Positions 53,558 to 62,525 of a stretch of DNA of 64,000 bases are shown here, piece after piece. This DNA comes from Pedobacter sp. MC2016-05 (GTDB lineage Bacteria; Bacteroidota; Bacteroidia; Sphingobacteriales; Sphingobacteriaceae). The notes under the pieces are model-generated. The model made no database searches. It was given only the letters and a program-made list of their open reading frames with translations, and had not been told where the DNA came from. Each line of letters opens with the position of its first letter. Positions within the stretch are counted from its first letter, which is position 1. A program made the position numbers and the translations under genes. Location of the stretch: positions 1-64,000 of the forward strand of contig NZ_JAPIVT010000017.1 in NCBI RefSeq assembly GCF_026239735.1, in the 5' to 3' direction.

Positions 53558-56248
53558 ATGAAAATCAAAATTACACTCGCAATCAGTTTTCTCGCACTGC
53601 TTATTGGTTTTACTGCTTTTAAGATCGATAATGATCCTTTTACCTTGCTTTTGAAAAAGCTAGAGGATTACACCAATAAATATCAACAGGAAAAGGTATA
53701 CCTGCATTTAGATAAACCGTATTACGCCATAGGAGATGATATTTGGTTTAAAGGGTATGTGATCAATACAAAAACCACTGCACCTTCTCAATTGAGCAAA
53801 ATTTTATATGTAGAGTTAATTAATGAAAGAGATTCGGTAAAGAAATTAGTGAAATTACCATTAATTAGCGGTATAACATGGGGCGATTTTAAGCTAACAG
53901 ATTCGTTAGGAGAAGGAAATTATCGAATTAGGGCATATACCAATTACATGCGAAACTTTGGAACTGAATTCTTTTTTGATAAAACCATAAAAATCGGAAA
54001 TAGTTGGGCGAACAAGGTATTTACGAAAACTGATTACACCTTTACAAAGGAAAGCAATGTGGATAAGGTTGAGGCAACCATCCATTTCGAAGATAAAAAT
54101 GGCATTGCCTATAAGGAGAACGAAGTCAGCTACGATGTACAGCTTGATTATAGATCTGTTGCCAAGGGCAAAGTCAAAACAAATCTCTCTGGTGATGCTG
54201 TAATAAATTTCACCAGCAGCCAGGCGCTTGCCAATAAGTCAGGGAAAATTGTGGCAACGCTCACTTTAGAAAATAAGCAGAAAGTGGTAAAAACAATTCC
54301 AATCACCTCCACTTCTAACGATGTTGATGTACAGTTTTTACCCGAAGGCGGTTCGATGATTGAGAATCTTCCTCAAAAGATCGCCATTAAAACAGTAAAT
54401 GCCAGTGGACATGGAGAAGATATAAAAGGCTCGATTGTGGACGAAACAGGATCTGAGATTACCTCATTTGAAACCAGTTATTTAGGGATGGGGAACTTTA
54501 TTTTTAATGCTCAGCCGGGAAAAAACTATATAGCGAAAGTTAAATTTAAAGATGGATCCAGCAAAGATTTGAAACTTCCATTAGCTCAAAAAGCGGGATA
54601 TGCCATCGCCGTTACCAATACAGATACAGCAAAGGTTACGGTTAAAATAATGGCCAGCGAAAGCTTAATTAATGGTAGTGAATTAAAAGTTGTGGCACAA
54701 CAGGGTGGGAATGTTTTTTATGTTTCCAAAGCCAAAATGGATAAACAGGTTTTGGTTGCCAATATCCCGAAGAAAAATTTACCAATTGGTGTAGTACAAT
54801 TCACTTTATTTTCCACAACTAACCAACCTATAGCCGAACGTTTAATTTTTGTAAATCATAAGGTCGATTTAATCGATCTAAATTTGAATACATCGGCCGT
54901 GTCAACCACCAGAAAGGGAAAATCCTCTTTTAGTTTTGATGCCACTAACCAAAATAAGCCGGTATTGAGTGTTTACTCGGTCGCCGTTACCAATGCTACC
55001 AAAGTGGCACCTGACGAGGATAACGAGTCGAATATCCTGACATCGTTATTGTTAACTTCAGATTTAACTGGATACATTGAAAAGCCTAATCATTACTTTC
55101 TAAATGATGACGTTAAAACAGTGAAAGAGTTGGATAATTTGATGTTAACGCATGGGTGGAGTAGATTTTTGTGGCGCAATGTAGCAGCCGGAACAGGGCC
55201 TGCAATTACTTACAAGCCTGAAAATTCGCTTAGCATCAGTGGAACGGTTACCAAAGGTGGCAAACCGGTTCCGGGGGGCAAGGTAATGATCATGGCATCA
55301 AAAGGAACATTTTTTATTCTAGATACGGTTACCAATGCAGATGGAAGGTTTGTGTTTGATAATTTAGATTTTCCTGACAGCACCAAATTTGTGGTTCAGG
55401 CGAGGACCAAATCAGAACGTAAGTTTGTAGATATTAATTTGGATGTGGTACCAAACCAGATCGTAACCAAGAATAAAAACACAGGAGATGTTGAAGTAAA
55501 TGTGAATAATTCTTTGATGAAATATATTAAGGAAAGCGACAATTATTTTAACGAAATGACACGGCTAGGCTTGCTGGAGCGAACGATAAAGTTAGAGGAG
55601 GTGACCATCACTGAAAAAAGAAATCCGGCAAAAAATTCTGCTAATTTAAATGGCGCAGGAAGAGCAGATTATATCATGACAGCTGATGATCTTTCCACCT
55701 GCATAACTTTGTCTCAATGTTTACAAGGGCGTTTGCCGGGAGTTATTTTTCAAGGAGGAATCCCTTATCTGATGCGGAGCCAAAATACGCCAATGTCGAT
55801 TGTATTGGATGGAATGCGGGTTGAAGCCGACTTTCTTGATAACATTGTTCCTTCAGATGTAGAATCAATCGAACTTTTAAAAAGCATTGGCAATACCGCT
55901 ATTTATGGCTCGCAGGGTAGCGGTGGTTTAATCGTCATTACAACTAAACGCGGTGGCGGGACGGCAAACTATAACAGGTATGCACCAGGAGTGGTAACGC
56001 TTAGTCCGAAAGGGTTTTCTGTTTCCAGGGAATTTTATTCTCCAAAATACGATGCAGGCACGAATAGTAACCGGGCAGATTTAAGGACAACCATTTATTG
56101 GAATCCACAGGTTGTTGCTGAGAATGATGGCAAAGGGAAATTCGAATTTTATAATGCCGATGAGCCGGGGCAATACCGCATGGTAATGGAAGGCATTGAT
56201 GCTTTTGGCCATTTAGCCAGAAAAGTTTATACTTATGAGGTGAAATAA
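53558..56248 (+). CDS. MG2-domain and TonB-dependent-receptor plug-domain protein, 896 aa
   Basis: Signal peptide, then KVYLHLDKPYYAIGDDIWFK, an MG2 (macroglobulin) domain start. A large beta-domain region, a carboxypeptidase-like domain (SISGTVTKGGKPVPGGKVMI) and a TonB plug-like segment (LSQCLQGRLPGVIFQGGIPY, VESIELLKSIGNTAIYGSQG, GGLIVITTKRG) follow. No beta-barrel follows the plug, so it is not a transporter. Proteins of this class occur across Bacteroidota and probably stabilise or sense the outer membrane. Exported, lone gene. Confidence 0.8.
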   Translation: MKIKITLAISFLALLIGFTAFKIDNDPFTLLLKKLEDYTNKYQQEKVYLHLDKPYYAIGDDIWFKGYVINTKTTAPSQLSKILYVELINERDSVKKLVKLPLISGITWGDFKLTDSLGEGNYRIRAYTNYMRNFGTEFFFDKTIKIGNSWANKVFTKTDYTFTKESNVDKVEATIHFEDKNGIAYKENEVSYDVQLDYRSVAKGKVKTNLSGDAVINFTSSQALANKSGKIVATLTLENKQKVVKTIPITSTSNDVDVQFLPEGGSMIENLPQKIAIKTVNASGHGEDIKGSIVDETGSEITSFETSYLGMGNFIFNAQPGKNYIAKVKFKDGSSKDLKLPLAQKAGYAIAVTNTDTAKVTVKIMASESLINGSELKVVAQQGGNVFYVSKAKMDKQVLVANIPKKNLPIGVVQFTLFSTTNQPIAERLIFVNHKVDLIDLNLNTSAVSTTRKGKSSFSFDATNQNKPVLSVYSVAVTNATKVAPDEDNESNILTSLLLTSDLTGYIEKPNHYFLNDDVKTVKELDNLMLTHGWSRFLWRNVAAGTGPAITYKPENSLSISGTVTKGGKPVPGGKVMIMASKGTFFILDTVTNADGRFVFDNLDFPDSTKFVVQARTKSERKFVDINLDVVPNQIVTKNKNTGDVEVNVNNSLMKYIKESDNYFNEMTRLGLLERTIKLEEVTITEKRNPAKNSANLNGAGRADYIMTADDLSTCITLSQCLQGRLPGVIFQGGIPYLMRSQNTPMSIVLDGMRVEADFLDNIVPSDVESIELLKSIGNTAIYGSQGSGGLIVITTKRGGGTANYNRYAPGVVTLSPKGFSVSREFYSPKYDAGTNSNRADLRTTIYWNPQVVAENDGKGKFEFYNADEPGQYRMVMEGIDAFGHLARKVYTYEVK

Positions 56249-56333
56249 AGAAAAATAGATAGATTTGAATATTATGCAAGCATAGCTTATAGGTTTGCCT
56301 GATACGATCAATATTTACATTTTGAAATTTAAC

Positions 56334-57095
56334 ATGGAAACAATTAAAGTAAGCGTTAGCGATAGGTTAGCAACAATTACATTGAGCAGAGGAAAGTCTA
56401 ACGCATTAAATGGACAACTGATCACCGAACTAGATGACATGCTTAAAAACATCTCCGCTGATGACAATGTTGGTGGAGTAATTTTAACTGGAACGGCTCC
56501 ATTCTTTTCAGCAGGTTTAGATTTAGTTGAACTTTATAATTATAATGAGGAAGAAGCAAAAGATTTTTGGAAGCTGTTTTTAAATTTCACTGCCAATCTT
56601 GTCTCCTTTAAGAAGCCGATTGTTGCAGCAATCAGTGGCCATAGTCCTGCCGGAGGATGCGTTTTGGCACTTGCCTGTGACTATCGTGTTATGGCCGAAG
56701 GGCAGTATATTATCGGTTTAAATGAAGTTCCGGTTGGGATAATTGTTCCAAACAGCATTTTTCAGATGTATTCTTTTTGGTTGGGCAAAGCGGAAGCAAC
56801 CCGGAGCTTATTGACAGGTAAACTTTACAGCCCCGAAGAAGCCCTTAAGGTTGGTTTGGTGGATGAGCTGGTGAAGAACGAAAGCCTGCTTACCGCTGCA
56901 GCGCGAAAGATTAAAAAGTTCATGGAATTAGAAAGCAATACCTGGTCGCAAAGTAAACTAAATATCCGCGAAGAATTAATCGCAGCAGTGTCTGCAGATC
57001 AATCCGCTTCTCTCGAAAAAATGCTTGCACAATGGTGGTCGCCTGCTACACGCCATATTTTGAAAACGATTATTGAAAGCCTGCAAAGAAGGTAA
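56334..57095 (+). CDS. Enoyl-CoA hydratase/isomerase-family protein, 253 aa
   Basis: The frame opens at 56295, but METIKVSVSDRLATITLSRG at 56334 is the family start and lies 9 bp after a TACATTTTG element, so I chose it. TAPFFSAGLDLVEL and SGHSPAGGCVLALACDYRVM form the crotonase oxyanion hole, and IIGLNEVPVGIIVP carries a catalytic-type Glu. Probably fatty-acid beta-oxidation or related acyl-CoA chemistry. It is followed by the dienoyl-CoA-reductase-like gene on the same strand. Confidence 0.85.
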   Translation: METIKVSVSDRLATITLSRGKSNALNGQLITELDDMLKNISADDNVGGVILTGTAPFFSAGLDLVELYNYNEEEAKDFWKLFLNFTANLVSFKKPIVAAISGHSPAGGCVLALACDYRVMAEGQYIIGLNEVPVGIIVPNSIFQMYSFWLGKAEATRSLLTGKLYSPEEALKVGLVDELVKNESLLTAAARKIKKFMELESNTWSQSKLNIREELIAAVSADQSASLEKMLAQWWSPATRHILKTIIESLQRR

Positions 57096-57213
57096 TGCGA
57101 TTTTTATTTTGATGTTTTCGTCTGAAAATTGAACTATGCTTCAACTCTCGCCATTCAACAGTTTTTCAACCTAATAATAATCTAACTATAATAAACCCAC
57201 TAACCAAAATATC

Positions 57214-58095
57214 ATGCTCAACTACAATTCTCCTATGCTTAGAGAAGATGCTCTAAAAGGCAAAACCATTGTAATTACAGGTGGTGGTACTGGCCTAGGA
57301 AAAGCAATGGGAATATACTTTCTTAAGTTGGGGGCAAATCTTGTTATTACAAGTCGCAAGCAAGAGGTTTTGCAAAAAACGGCCGACGAAATGGAAGAAA
57401 AAACAGGAGGTAAAGTTTTGGCTGTAGCTTGCGATGTAAGAGATCCCGAACAGGTAGACAATGTACTGGCAAAAACTTTAGAGCGATTCGGTTCTGTAGA
57501 TGTACTCTTGAACAACGCTGCTGGTAACTTCATTTCTCCTACCGAAAGATTGTCAGCAAATGCATTTTCATCTATTATCGACATAGTTTTAAAAGGAACA
57601 GTGAATTGTACCCTGGCTTTTGGTAAACATTGGATCAAAGAAAAGCAAACGGCCACTGTTTTGAATATTGTCACTACTTATGCGTTCACAGGTTCGGCTT
57701 ATGTGGTTCCATCGGCATGTGCGAAAGGTGGCGTATTGGCTTTAACCCGATCATTGGCGGTAGAGTGGGGCAAATATGGCATCCGAACCAACGCGATTGC
57801 ACCGGGTCCTTTCCCAACGAAAGGGGCGTGGGAGCGCTTATTGCCTGGTGATTTAGCTAAAAAATTCGATTTCAAAAACCGTGTGCCTTTAAAAAGAGTT
57901 GGAGAACACCAGGAGCTGGCAAATCTTGCTGCGTTCCTAGTGAGCGATTTTTCAGGTTACATCAATGGCGAGGTGATTACGATTGATGGCGGCGAGTGGC
58001 TGCAAGGCGCCGGACAAATGAACGGTTTGGAAGCCATTCCGAATGAGATGTGGGATATGTTGGAACAAATGACCAGAAGTGCCAAAGGCAGTTAA
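57214..58095 (+). CDS. SDR oxidoreductase resembling 2,4-dienoyl-CoA reductase, 293 aa
   Basis: VITGGGTGLGKAMGIYFLKL is the NADP-binding loop. LNNAAGNFISPTERLS and VPSACAKGGVLALTRSLAVE then IRTNAIAPGPFPTKGAWERL match peroxisomal-type 2,4-dienoyl-CoA reductases, where Ser-xx-AK-G replaces the usual Tyr-xxx-Lys. It would help oxidise unsaturated fatty acids. Genetic linkage with the crotonase gene supports that role. Confidence 0.85.
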   Translation: MLNYNSPMLREDALKGKTIVITGGGTGLGKAMGIYFLKLGANLVITSRKQEVLQKTADEMEEKTGGKVLAVACDVRDPEQVDNVLAKTLERFGSVDVLLNNAAGNFISPTERLSANAFSSIIDIVLKGTVNCTLAFGKHWIKEKQTATVLNIVTTYAFTGSAYVVPSACAKGGVLALTRSLAVEWGKYGIRTNAIAPGPFPTKGAWERLLPGDLAKKFDFKNRVPLKRVGEHQELANLAAFLVSDFSGYINGEVITIDGGEWLQGAGQMNGLEAIPNEMWDMLEQMTRSAKGS

Positions 58096-58135
58096 ACTCT
58101 GAGGTCTTGATACTCTCTACTTGCTACTAAAATAT

Positions 58136-58143
58136 TATCTTTG
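58136..58143 (+). promoter_or_regulatory. TAnnTTTG -7-like element before purD
   Basis: TATCTTTG matches the Bacteroidota sigma -7 consensus TAnnTTTG and lies 5 bp before the purD ATG, giving a very short or absent leader. No clear -33 TTTG at the right distance was found. The element is useful as a local reference when judging the TAnnTTCG motif context of the island. Confidence 0.4.
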
Positions 58144-58148
58144 CCGAT

Positions 58149-59420
58149 ATGAATATCTTACTTTTAGGTTCAGGCGGCAGAGAAAGTGCATTTGCCTGGA
58201 AAATGAGCCAGTCTTCGCACTGCGATAAATTGATTATTGCACCAGGAAACGGTGGCACAGGGGTTTATGGTACCAATATCAACATCAACGTCAATGATTT
58301 CGATTCGATAAAAAAGGTAGTTCTTGCAGAAAATATCGAACTCGTTGTTGTTGGTCCCGAAGAACCTTTGGTAAATGGTATTCACGATTTTTTCTTAGCC
58401 GACGCGTTGCTTGCACATATTCCAGTAATCGGGCCGAAAAAAGAAGGGGCTATTCTGGAAGGAAGTAAAGATTTTTCCAAGCAATTTATGGAGCGTCATG
58501 GCATTCCAACTGCCGCCTCCAAATCCTTTACTCCCGAAAGCTTACAAGAGGGTTTAGCTTACCTTGAAACGCATGCTTTGCCTGTAGTTTTAAAAGCAGA
58601 TGGTTTAGCAGCAGGTAAGGGCGTTTTAATTTGCACTGAAACCGTTGAAGCACAAGAAGAATTAAAATTGATGCTTGGCGGTAAATTTGGTGCCGCTGGC
58701 GCAACGGTTGTGATAGAGGAATTTTTGAGCGGCATTGAGCTTTCCGTTTTTATTTTAAGTGATGGCGAAAACTATGTAACCCTTCCTTCAGCCAAGGATT
58801 ACAAAAGAATCGGGCAAAATGATACGGGTTTGAACACTGGCGGTATGGGTTCGGTTTCTCCAGTTCCATTTGCCACCCCAGAATTTTTGCGAAAAGTGGA
58901 AGAGCGAATCATTAAACCTACTGTAGAAGGTTTAAAGAAAGACAATATCGATTACACAGGTTTCATTTTCTTTGGATTAATCAAAGTAGGTGATGATCCT
59001 TTTGTAATCGAATACAATGCGCGTATGGGCGATCCGGAAACCGAAAGTGTGATTCCGCGCATCGAAAATGATTTGGTAGAGCTATTTATGGCCACAGCAA
59101 ACAAACAGTTGAACCAGGTGAAGCTTGTGATCTCTGAACAAACTGCGGCCACGGTAATGATTGTAGCTGGTGGCTATCCTGGAGAATATTTAAAAGGCAA
59201 GGCGATTTCGGGGATTGAAAATTTACGCCATTCAAATGCTTTTCACGCAGGCACCTTGCTTGATAATGATGTAGTGAAAACCAATGGCGGTAGAGTTATT
59301 GCGATCACAAGCTTACAGAAAGACCTTTTTACTGCCTTGCAATCCGCTACGGCCGATGCAGGTAGAATTTACTTCGATGGTAAATACTTTAGAGAAGATA
59401 TTGGTTTTGATTTGATATAA
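58149..59420 (+). CDS. purD: PurD, phosphoribosylamine-glycine ligase, 423 aa
   Basis: MNILLLGSGGRESAFAWKMS starts the N-domain, VVLKADGLAAGKGVLIC is the ATP-grasp loop, and DTGLNTGGMGSVSPVPFATP, FIFFGLIKVGDDPFVIEYNA, RMGDPETESV are PurD signatures. It adds glycine to phosphoribosylamine in purine synthesis. Length and motifs are normal. Immediately followed by the SMI1-like gene. Confidence 0.96.
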   Translation: MNILLLGSGGRESAFAWKMSQSSHCDKLIIAPGNGGTGVYGTNININVNDFDSIKKVVLAENIELVVVGPEEPLVNGIHDFFLADALLAHIPVIGPKKEGAILEGSKDFSKQFMERHGIPTAASKSFTPESLQEGLAYLETHALPVVLKADGLAAGKGVLICTETVEAQEELKLMLGGKFGAAGATVVIEEFLSGIELSVFILSDGENYVTLPSAKDYKRIGQNDTGLNTGGMGSVSPVPFATPEFLRKVEERIIKPTVEGLKKDNIDYTGFIFFGLIKVGDDPFVIEYNARMGDPETESVIPRIENDLVELFMATANKQLNQVKLVISEQTAATVMIVAGGYPGEYLKGKAISGIENLRHSNAFHAGTLLDNDVVKTNGGRVIAITSLQKDLFTALQSATADAGRIYFDGKYFREDIGFDLI

Positions 59421-59423
59421 TAA

Positions 59424-59925
59424 ATGATAGCAGATCTATTGGAGCAGATTTCCAACGTTGCAATCTCACTAGGCGAGCAGGATTTTCCCGATCAGGTAAT
59501 GCAGTCTAATTGGTTAGAATATGAGCCTGCAACAGCGTTACAAATACTTATGGCAGAGGAAAGGCTTTCCATAAGTCTTCCAGATGATTATAAAGAGTTT
59601 CTAAGAGTAACGAATGGATTTTTATCACCTAGAGATAGTACTGAACCAACTTTTGATGCAATTGAAAAAGTTGGCTATTTAAAAGATTTGGATAGTCAAC
59701 TGATCGAGATATGGAGTGGACATGAGTCTTTGGACGATATTTCCCAGCAACTTAAAAAAAAGTATAAGAATAGGTAGCAACGAACAACTTTTTTTAATTA
59801 TTCCACCTTCAGAAGAAGATAGAAGTTGGAACTATTGGAAATTTGCCTCATGGATTCCAGGGGAAGATGAGTATGAGGGCTTAAATGATTATTTTAAAGA
59901 AGTTCTGATTTTTTTGGAAAGTTAG
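59424..59925 (+). pseudogene. SMI1/KNR4-family protein, frameshifted in an A8 run
   Basis: The first frame (59424-59777) contains RLSISLPDDYKEFLRVTNGF, the SMI1/KNR4 (Imm-type) signature. In the next frame, IGSNEQLFLIIPPSEEDRSW, NYWKFASWIPGEDEYEGLND, YFKEVLIFLES continues to 59925. The two join if one A is removed from AAAAAAAA at 59754-59761. Such domains often act as toxin-immunity proteins. Either a natural frameshift or a homopolymer sequencing error. Confidence 0.75.
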
Positions 59926-59946
59926 ACAACAATCCTTAAAACCAAA

Positions 59947-59999
59947 AAGCCGCAGATTTGCAGATTGTTTATTAAATAAAATCTGCGAATCTGCGGCTT
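59947..59999. terminator. Bidirectional hairpin terminator between convergent genes
   Basis: A near-perfect 20-bp inverted repeat (59947-59966 and 59980-59999, arms starting AAGCCGCAGATT, one G-T type mismatch) with a 13-base AT-rich loop. Runs of A before it and TT after it allow termination of both the SMI1-like gene and the minus-strand TlpA gene. Confidence 0.8.
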
Positions 60000-60015
60000 G
60001 GTTATAAAATGGAAT

Positions 60016-61161
60016 CTATTTCGATTTGCTTCCCAAAAGTTCCTGAAGCTTGTCTTGCAACGCTACTTCTCTCAAATCTTTTGCTATGATTTTTCCAGTT
60101 GGATCTATCAACAAATTAGCTGGAATAGAGCGGATACCATACATTTGAGCAACTTCATTGTCCCAGAATTTCAGATCAGAAACATGAGTCCAGGTTAACT
60201 TATCATCTGCAATGGCTTTTAACCAGGCAGCTTTTTTACCAGGCTGATCCAACGAAACACCCAATACGGTAAAACCTCTATCTTTAAACTTGTTGTAGGC
60301 TAATACTACATTTGGGTTCTCCTGGCGACAGGGGCGACACCATGAAGCCCAGAAATCAACCAAAACATACTTCCCTTTAAAGTCAGACAACTTAACAGGT
60401 TTGCCTGCAGTATCCGCCTGTGTAAAATCCATGGCCATTACACCCACAGCGGTTTTTCTACCCGCATCGAACATTTGTGTAAGTTGTTTTCCGTTGGGAG
60501 TTGCCTTCAATTCTGGAGATAGCGCTGTAAATGCCTTTTCAGCAGCACCAGCTTGTTCCGGATCGCTCGCTAATTGACCAATCGCACTCAAACTGATATA
60601 TGATTTCGGGTTATTCTGTGCGAAATTTAATAAAAGCGGCGGAAGCGCTTCTGATTCTTTTTCAAATTTCTCTCTTAACTTAGTCATTAAGGCTTCATCC
60701 TTTTTCTGCTCTGGAGTAAATGCTCTATATTCAGCATCGATAGCCATCAACTTATCATTAACTGGTTTGGTTAATGCTTTTAATTTCCTAGCATCATCAT
60801 TCACCGGAGAGCCAGCAATTGTAGCGTTTTTCAACGAATCTGTAGCTGTTAAATTAATATTTCCTGGTTCTACGTAGATAGATAAACCATCTAATTTTTC
60901 CCCTTCAGCAGGACGGGTAACGTAGGGATTTTTGTTCAAATAAAGACTTCCCTGTGCAGGATTTTCAACCGTACCTTTAAAAGAAAATACTCCGTTTACT
61001 ACCGTTGTAGAATCGGTAATATTTTTTCCATCGCCCTGATAAATCAGATAAACTTTATCGCCAGCTTTTAATCCTTTTATATTGCCGTTTAATGTAAACG
61101 GTTTTTGTGCCAACGCTGCTAAAGGCAACAAGGCCAGCGCAGATAATAATATTTTTTTCAT
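60016..61161 (-). CDS. TlpA/AhpC-family thioredoxin-like protein with DUF4369 domain, 381 aa
   Basis: The frame reaches 61182, but the ATG at 61161 gives the clean signal peptide MKKILLSALALLPLAALAQ and was chosen. Residues 20-130 form a DUF4369 domain (FTLNGNIKGLKAGDKVYLIY, VNGVFSFKGTVENP). The C-terminal thioredoxin fold has VDFWASWCRPCRQENPNVVL with CxxC. It is a periplasmic thiol oxidoreductase, perhaps in redox upkeep. Confidence 0.9.
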   Translation of the reverse strand: MKKILLSALALLPLAALAQKPFTLNGNIKGLKAGDKVYLIYQGDGKNITDSTTVVNGVFSFKGTVENPAQGSLYLNKNPYVTRPAEGEKLDGLSIYVEPGNINLTATDSLKNATIAGSPVNDDARKLKALTKPVNDKLMAIDAEYRAFTPEQKKDEALMTKLREKFEKESEALPPLLLNFAQNNPKSYISLSAIGQLASDPEQAGAAEKAFTALSPELKATPNGKQLTQMFDAGRKTAVGVMAMDFTQADTAGKPVKLSDFKGKYVLVDFWASWCRPCRQENPNVVLAYNKFKDRGFTVLGVSLDQPGKKAAWLKAIADDKLTWTHVSDLKFWDNEVAQMYGIRSIPANLLIDPTGKIIAKDLREVALQDKLQELLGSKSK

Positions 61162-61272
61162 GAATGAGATTTGTTTTTTCAAAAGTAGTGATATCTACAG
61201 CTAGAACGCAACTACCTGTGTAAAATTATGGTAGCGCTTGAATGTTTGAAATTCTACAGTTTACCTATTGGA

Positions 61273-62454
61273 TTATGACAACTTCTGAAAAGTACGCCAC
61301 CACAAATCTGGCATTTCTCCGCTTACTGCAGTCTGGTAATCATCGTAACGACAAGGTACGAGGTGATAACGTTCGTTTTTCGATTGGCCTGAAGGATATG
61401 GCACCTGCATCCACCAGCGATCTGATTTTTTGCTTTTCACGAAAACCATTTCGCCTGAACCATCTTTTAAACTGGTTCTGTAAATCATAAATTGTGATTT
61501 TGGTGTAAGCGGGAAATCCTTTTTACGGGCATAAAAACCATCTACAAAATACCAGATCATCTGCGCCAGTAAAAACGCGGTCTGCCCGTTATTATCGTAT
61601 GCCGGGTTAAATTCGTAGAAACCAATTGAAGTCAATTTATCGTTCATGCCGGCATATCGGGCAATTCTGCAGGCTTCTTCACCGTCGAAACCATTAGGTG
61701 TAGTGTTTGCATTCGCTGCAGCATCTGCCGATCGGATCGCGCCCAGATCAAAACTGATCATGTTCGCATTGCGGATAATCGGCTCTGTCAACGTGATGTC
61801 CTGAGCAAATTCTCCAAGGCGGTGAACATCAAAATAAAGCTTATCCATCACACTAAGGCTTTCCTGATTCACAAAATAAGTTTGGTACCCAATGTTGCTG
61901 TAATTGAAAAGATAATTGGGTTGATGAAGAAAGATTTTATTCAAATAACAGTCTGATCTTGTTTCTATTCCAGGGGTATCATCGTCCCCAATATCAAATT
62001 GATTATCGATAATTACCAGATCCACTTTTTGCTCCAAATCTTCATAGCCTAAATATTGGGCATAGGTTAAATCCTGGCCTCCTCCGATAATAATCGGGAT
62101 AATGTCTTTTTTGATCAAATCAGACACCACCATTTTGATAGCAATGTAGGTATCGGCAACCGTTGCGCCGTGCTTAATATTTCCTAAATCAACAATCCTA
62201 GTGCTGAAAGCGCCTTCGTTAAGCTTGTAAAATTTTTCCCTGAAATAATCAGGTGCTAGCGCACACCCTTCATTATCTACGGCGCCTCTTCCATCTAATA
62301 CACCAATAATGGCCAAATCGTAAGTGTTCTCTTCAAAATCAGGAAACGATTCGGTATAAATGTGTGCTTTCAAACCCAGCTGGCTCGTTAAAAATCCTTG
62401 CTTTGGTATAAAACTATCGGGGTTTATTGGGGAAAAGAAATCCGTTAATGACAT
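61273..62454 (-). CDS. Arginase/formimidoylglutamase-fold protein with altered metal sites, 393 aa
   Basis: The arginase-fold landmarks are present but changed: GGGQDL where ureohydrolases have GGxHS, DNQFDIGDD where they have DAHxD, and ISFDLGAIRSAD where they have SFDxD. So several Mn ligands appear to be replaced. IPIIIGGGQDLTYAQYLGYE and NYLFNYSNIGYQTYFVNQE are typical of the Bacteroidota version, so this is likely a conserved variant and not decay. Its reaction is uncertain. Confidence 0.75.
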   Translation of the reverse strand: MSLTDFFSPINPDSFIPKQGFLTSQLGLKAHIYTESFPDFEENTYDLAIIGVLDGRGAVDNEGCALAPDYFREKFYKLNEGAFSTRIVDLGNIKHGATVADTYIAIKMVVSDLIKKDIIPIIIGGGQDLTYAQYLGYEDLEQKVDLVIIDNQFDIGDDDTPGIETRSDCYLNKIFLHQPNYLFNYSNIGYQTYFVNQESLSVMDKLYFDVHRLGEFAQDITLTEPIIRNANMISFDLGAIRSADAAANANTTPNGFDGEEACRIARYAGMNDKLTSIGFYEFNPAYDNNGQTAFLLAQMIWYFVDGFYARKKDFPLTPKSQFMIYRTSLKDGSGEMVFVKSKKSDRWWMQVPYPSGQSKNERYHLVPCRYDDYQTAVSGEMPDLWWRTFQKLS

Positions 62455-62525
62455 ATATTTAAAACTCTCGGCTCAAATATCTATTTTTGAATGCGTATTT
62501 CCACATATAGCTCGAAAAAAATAAA

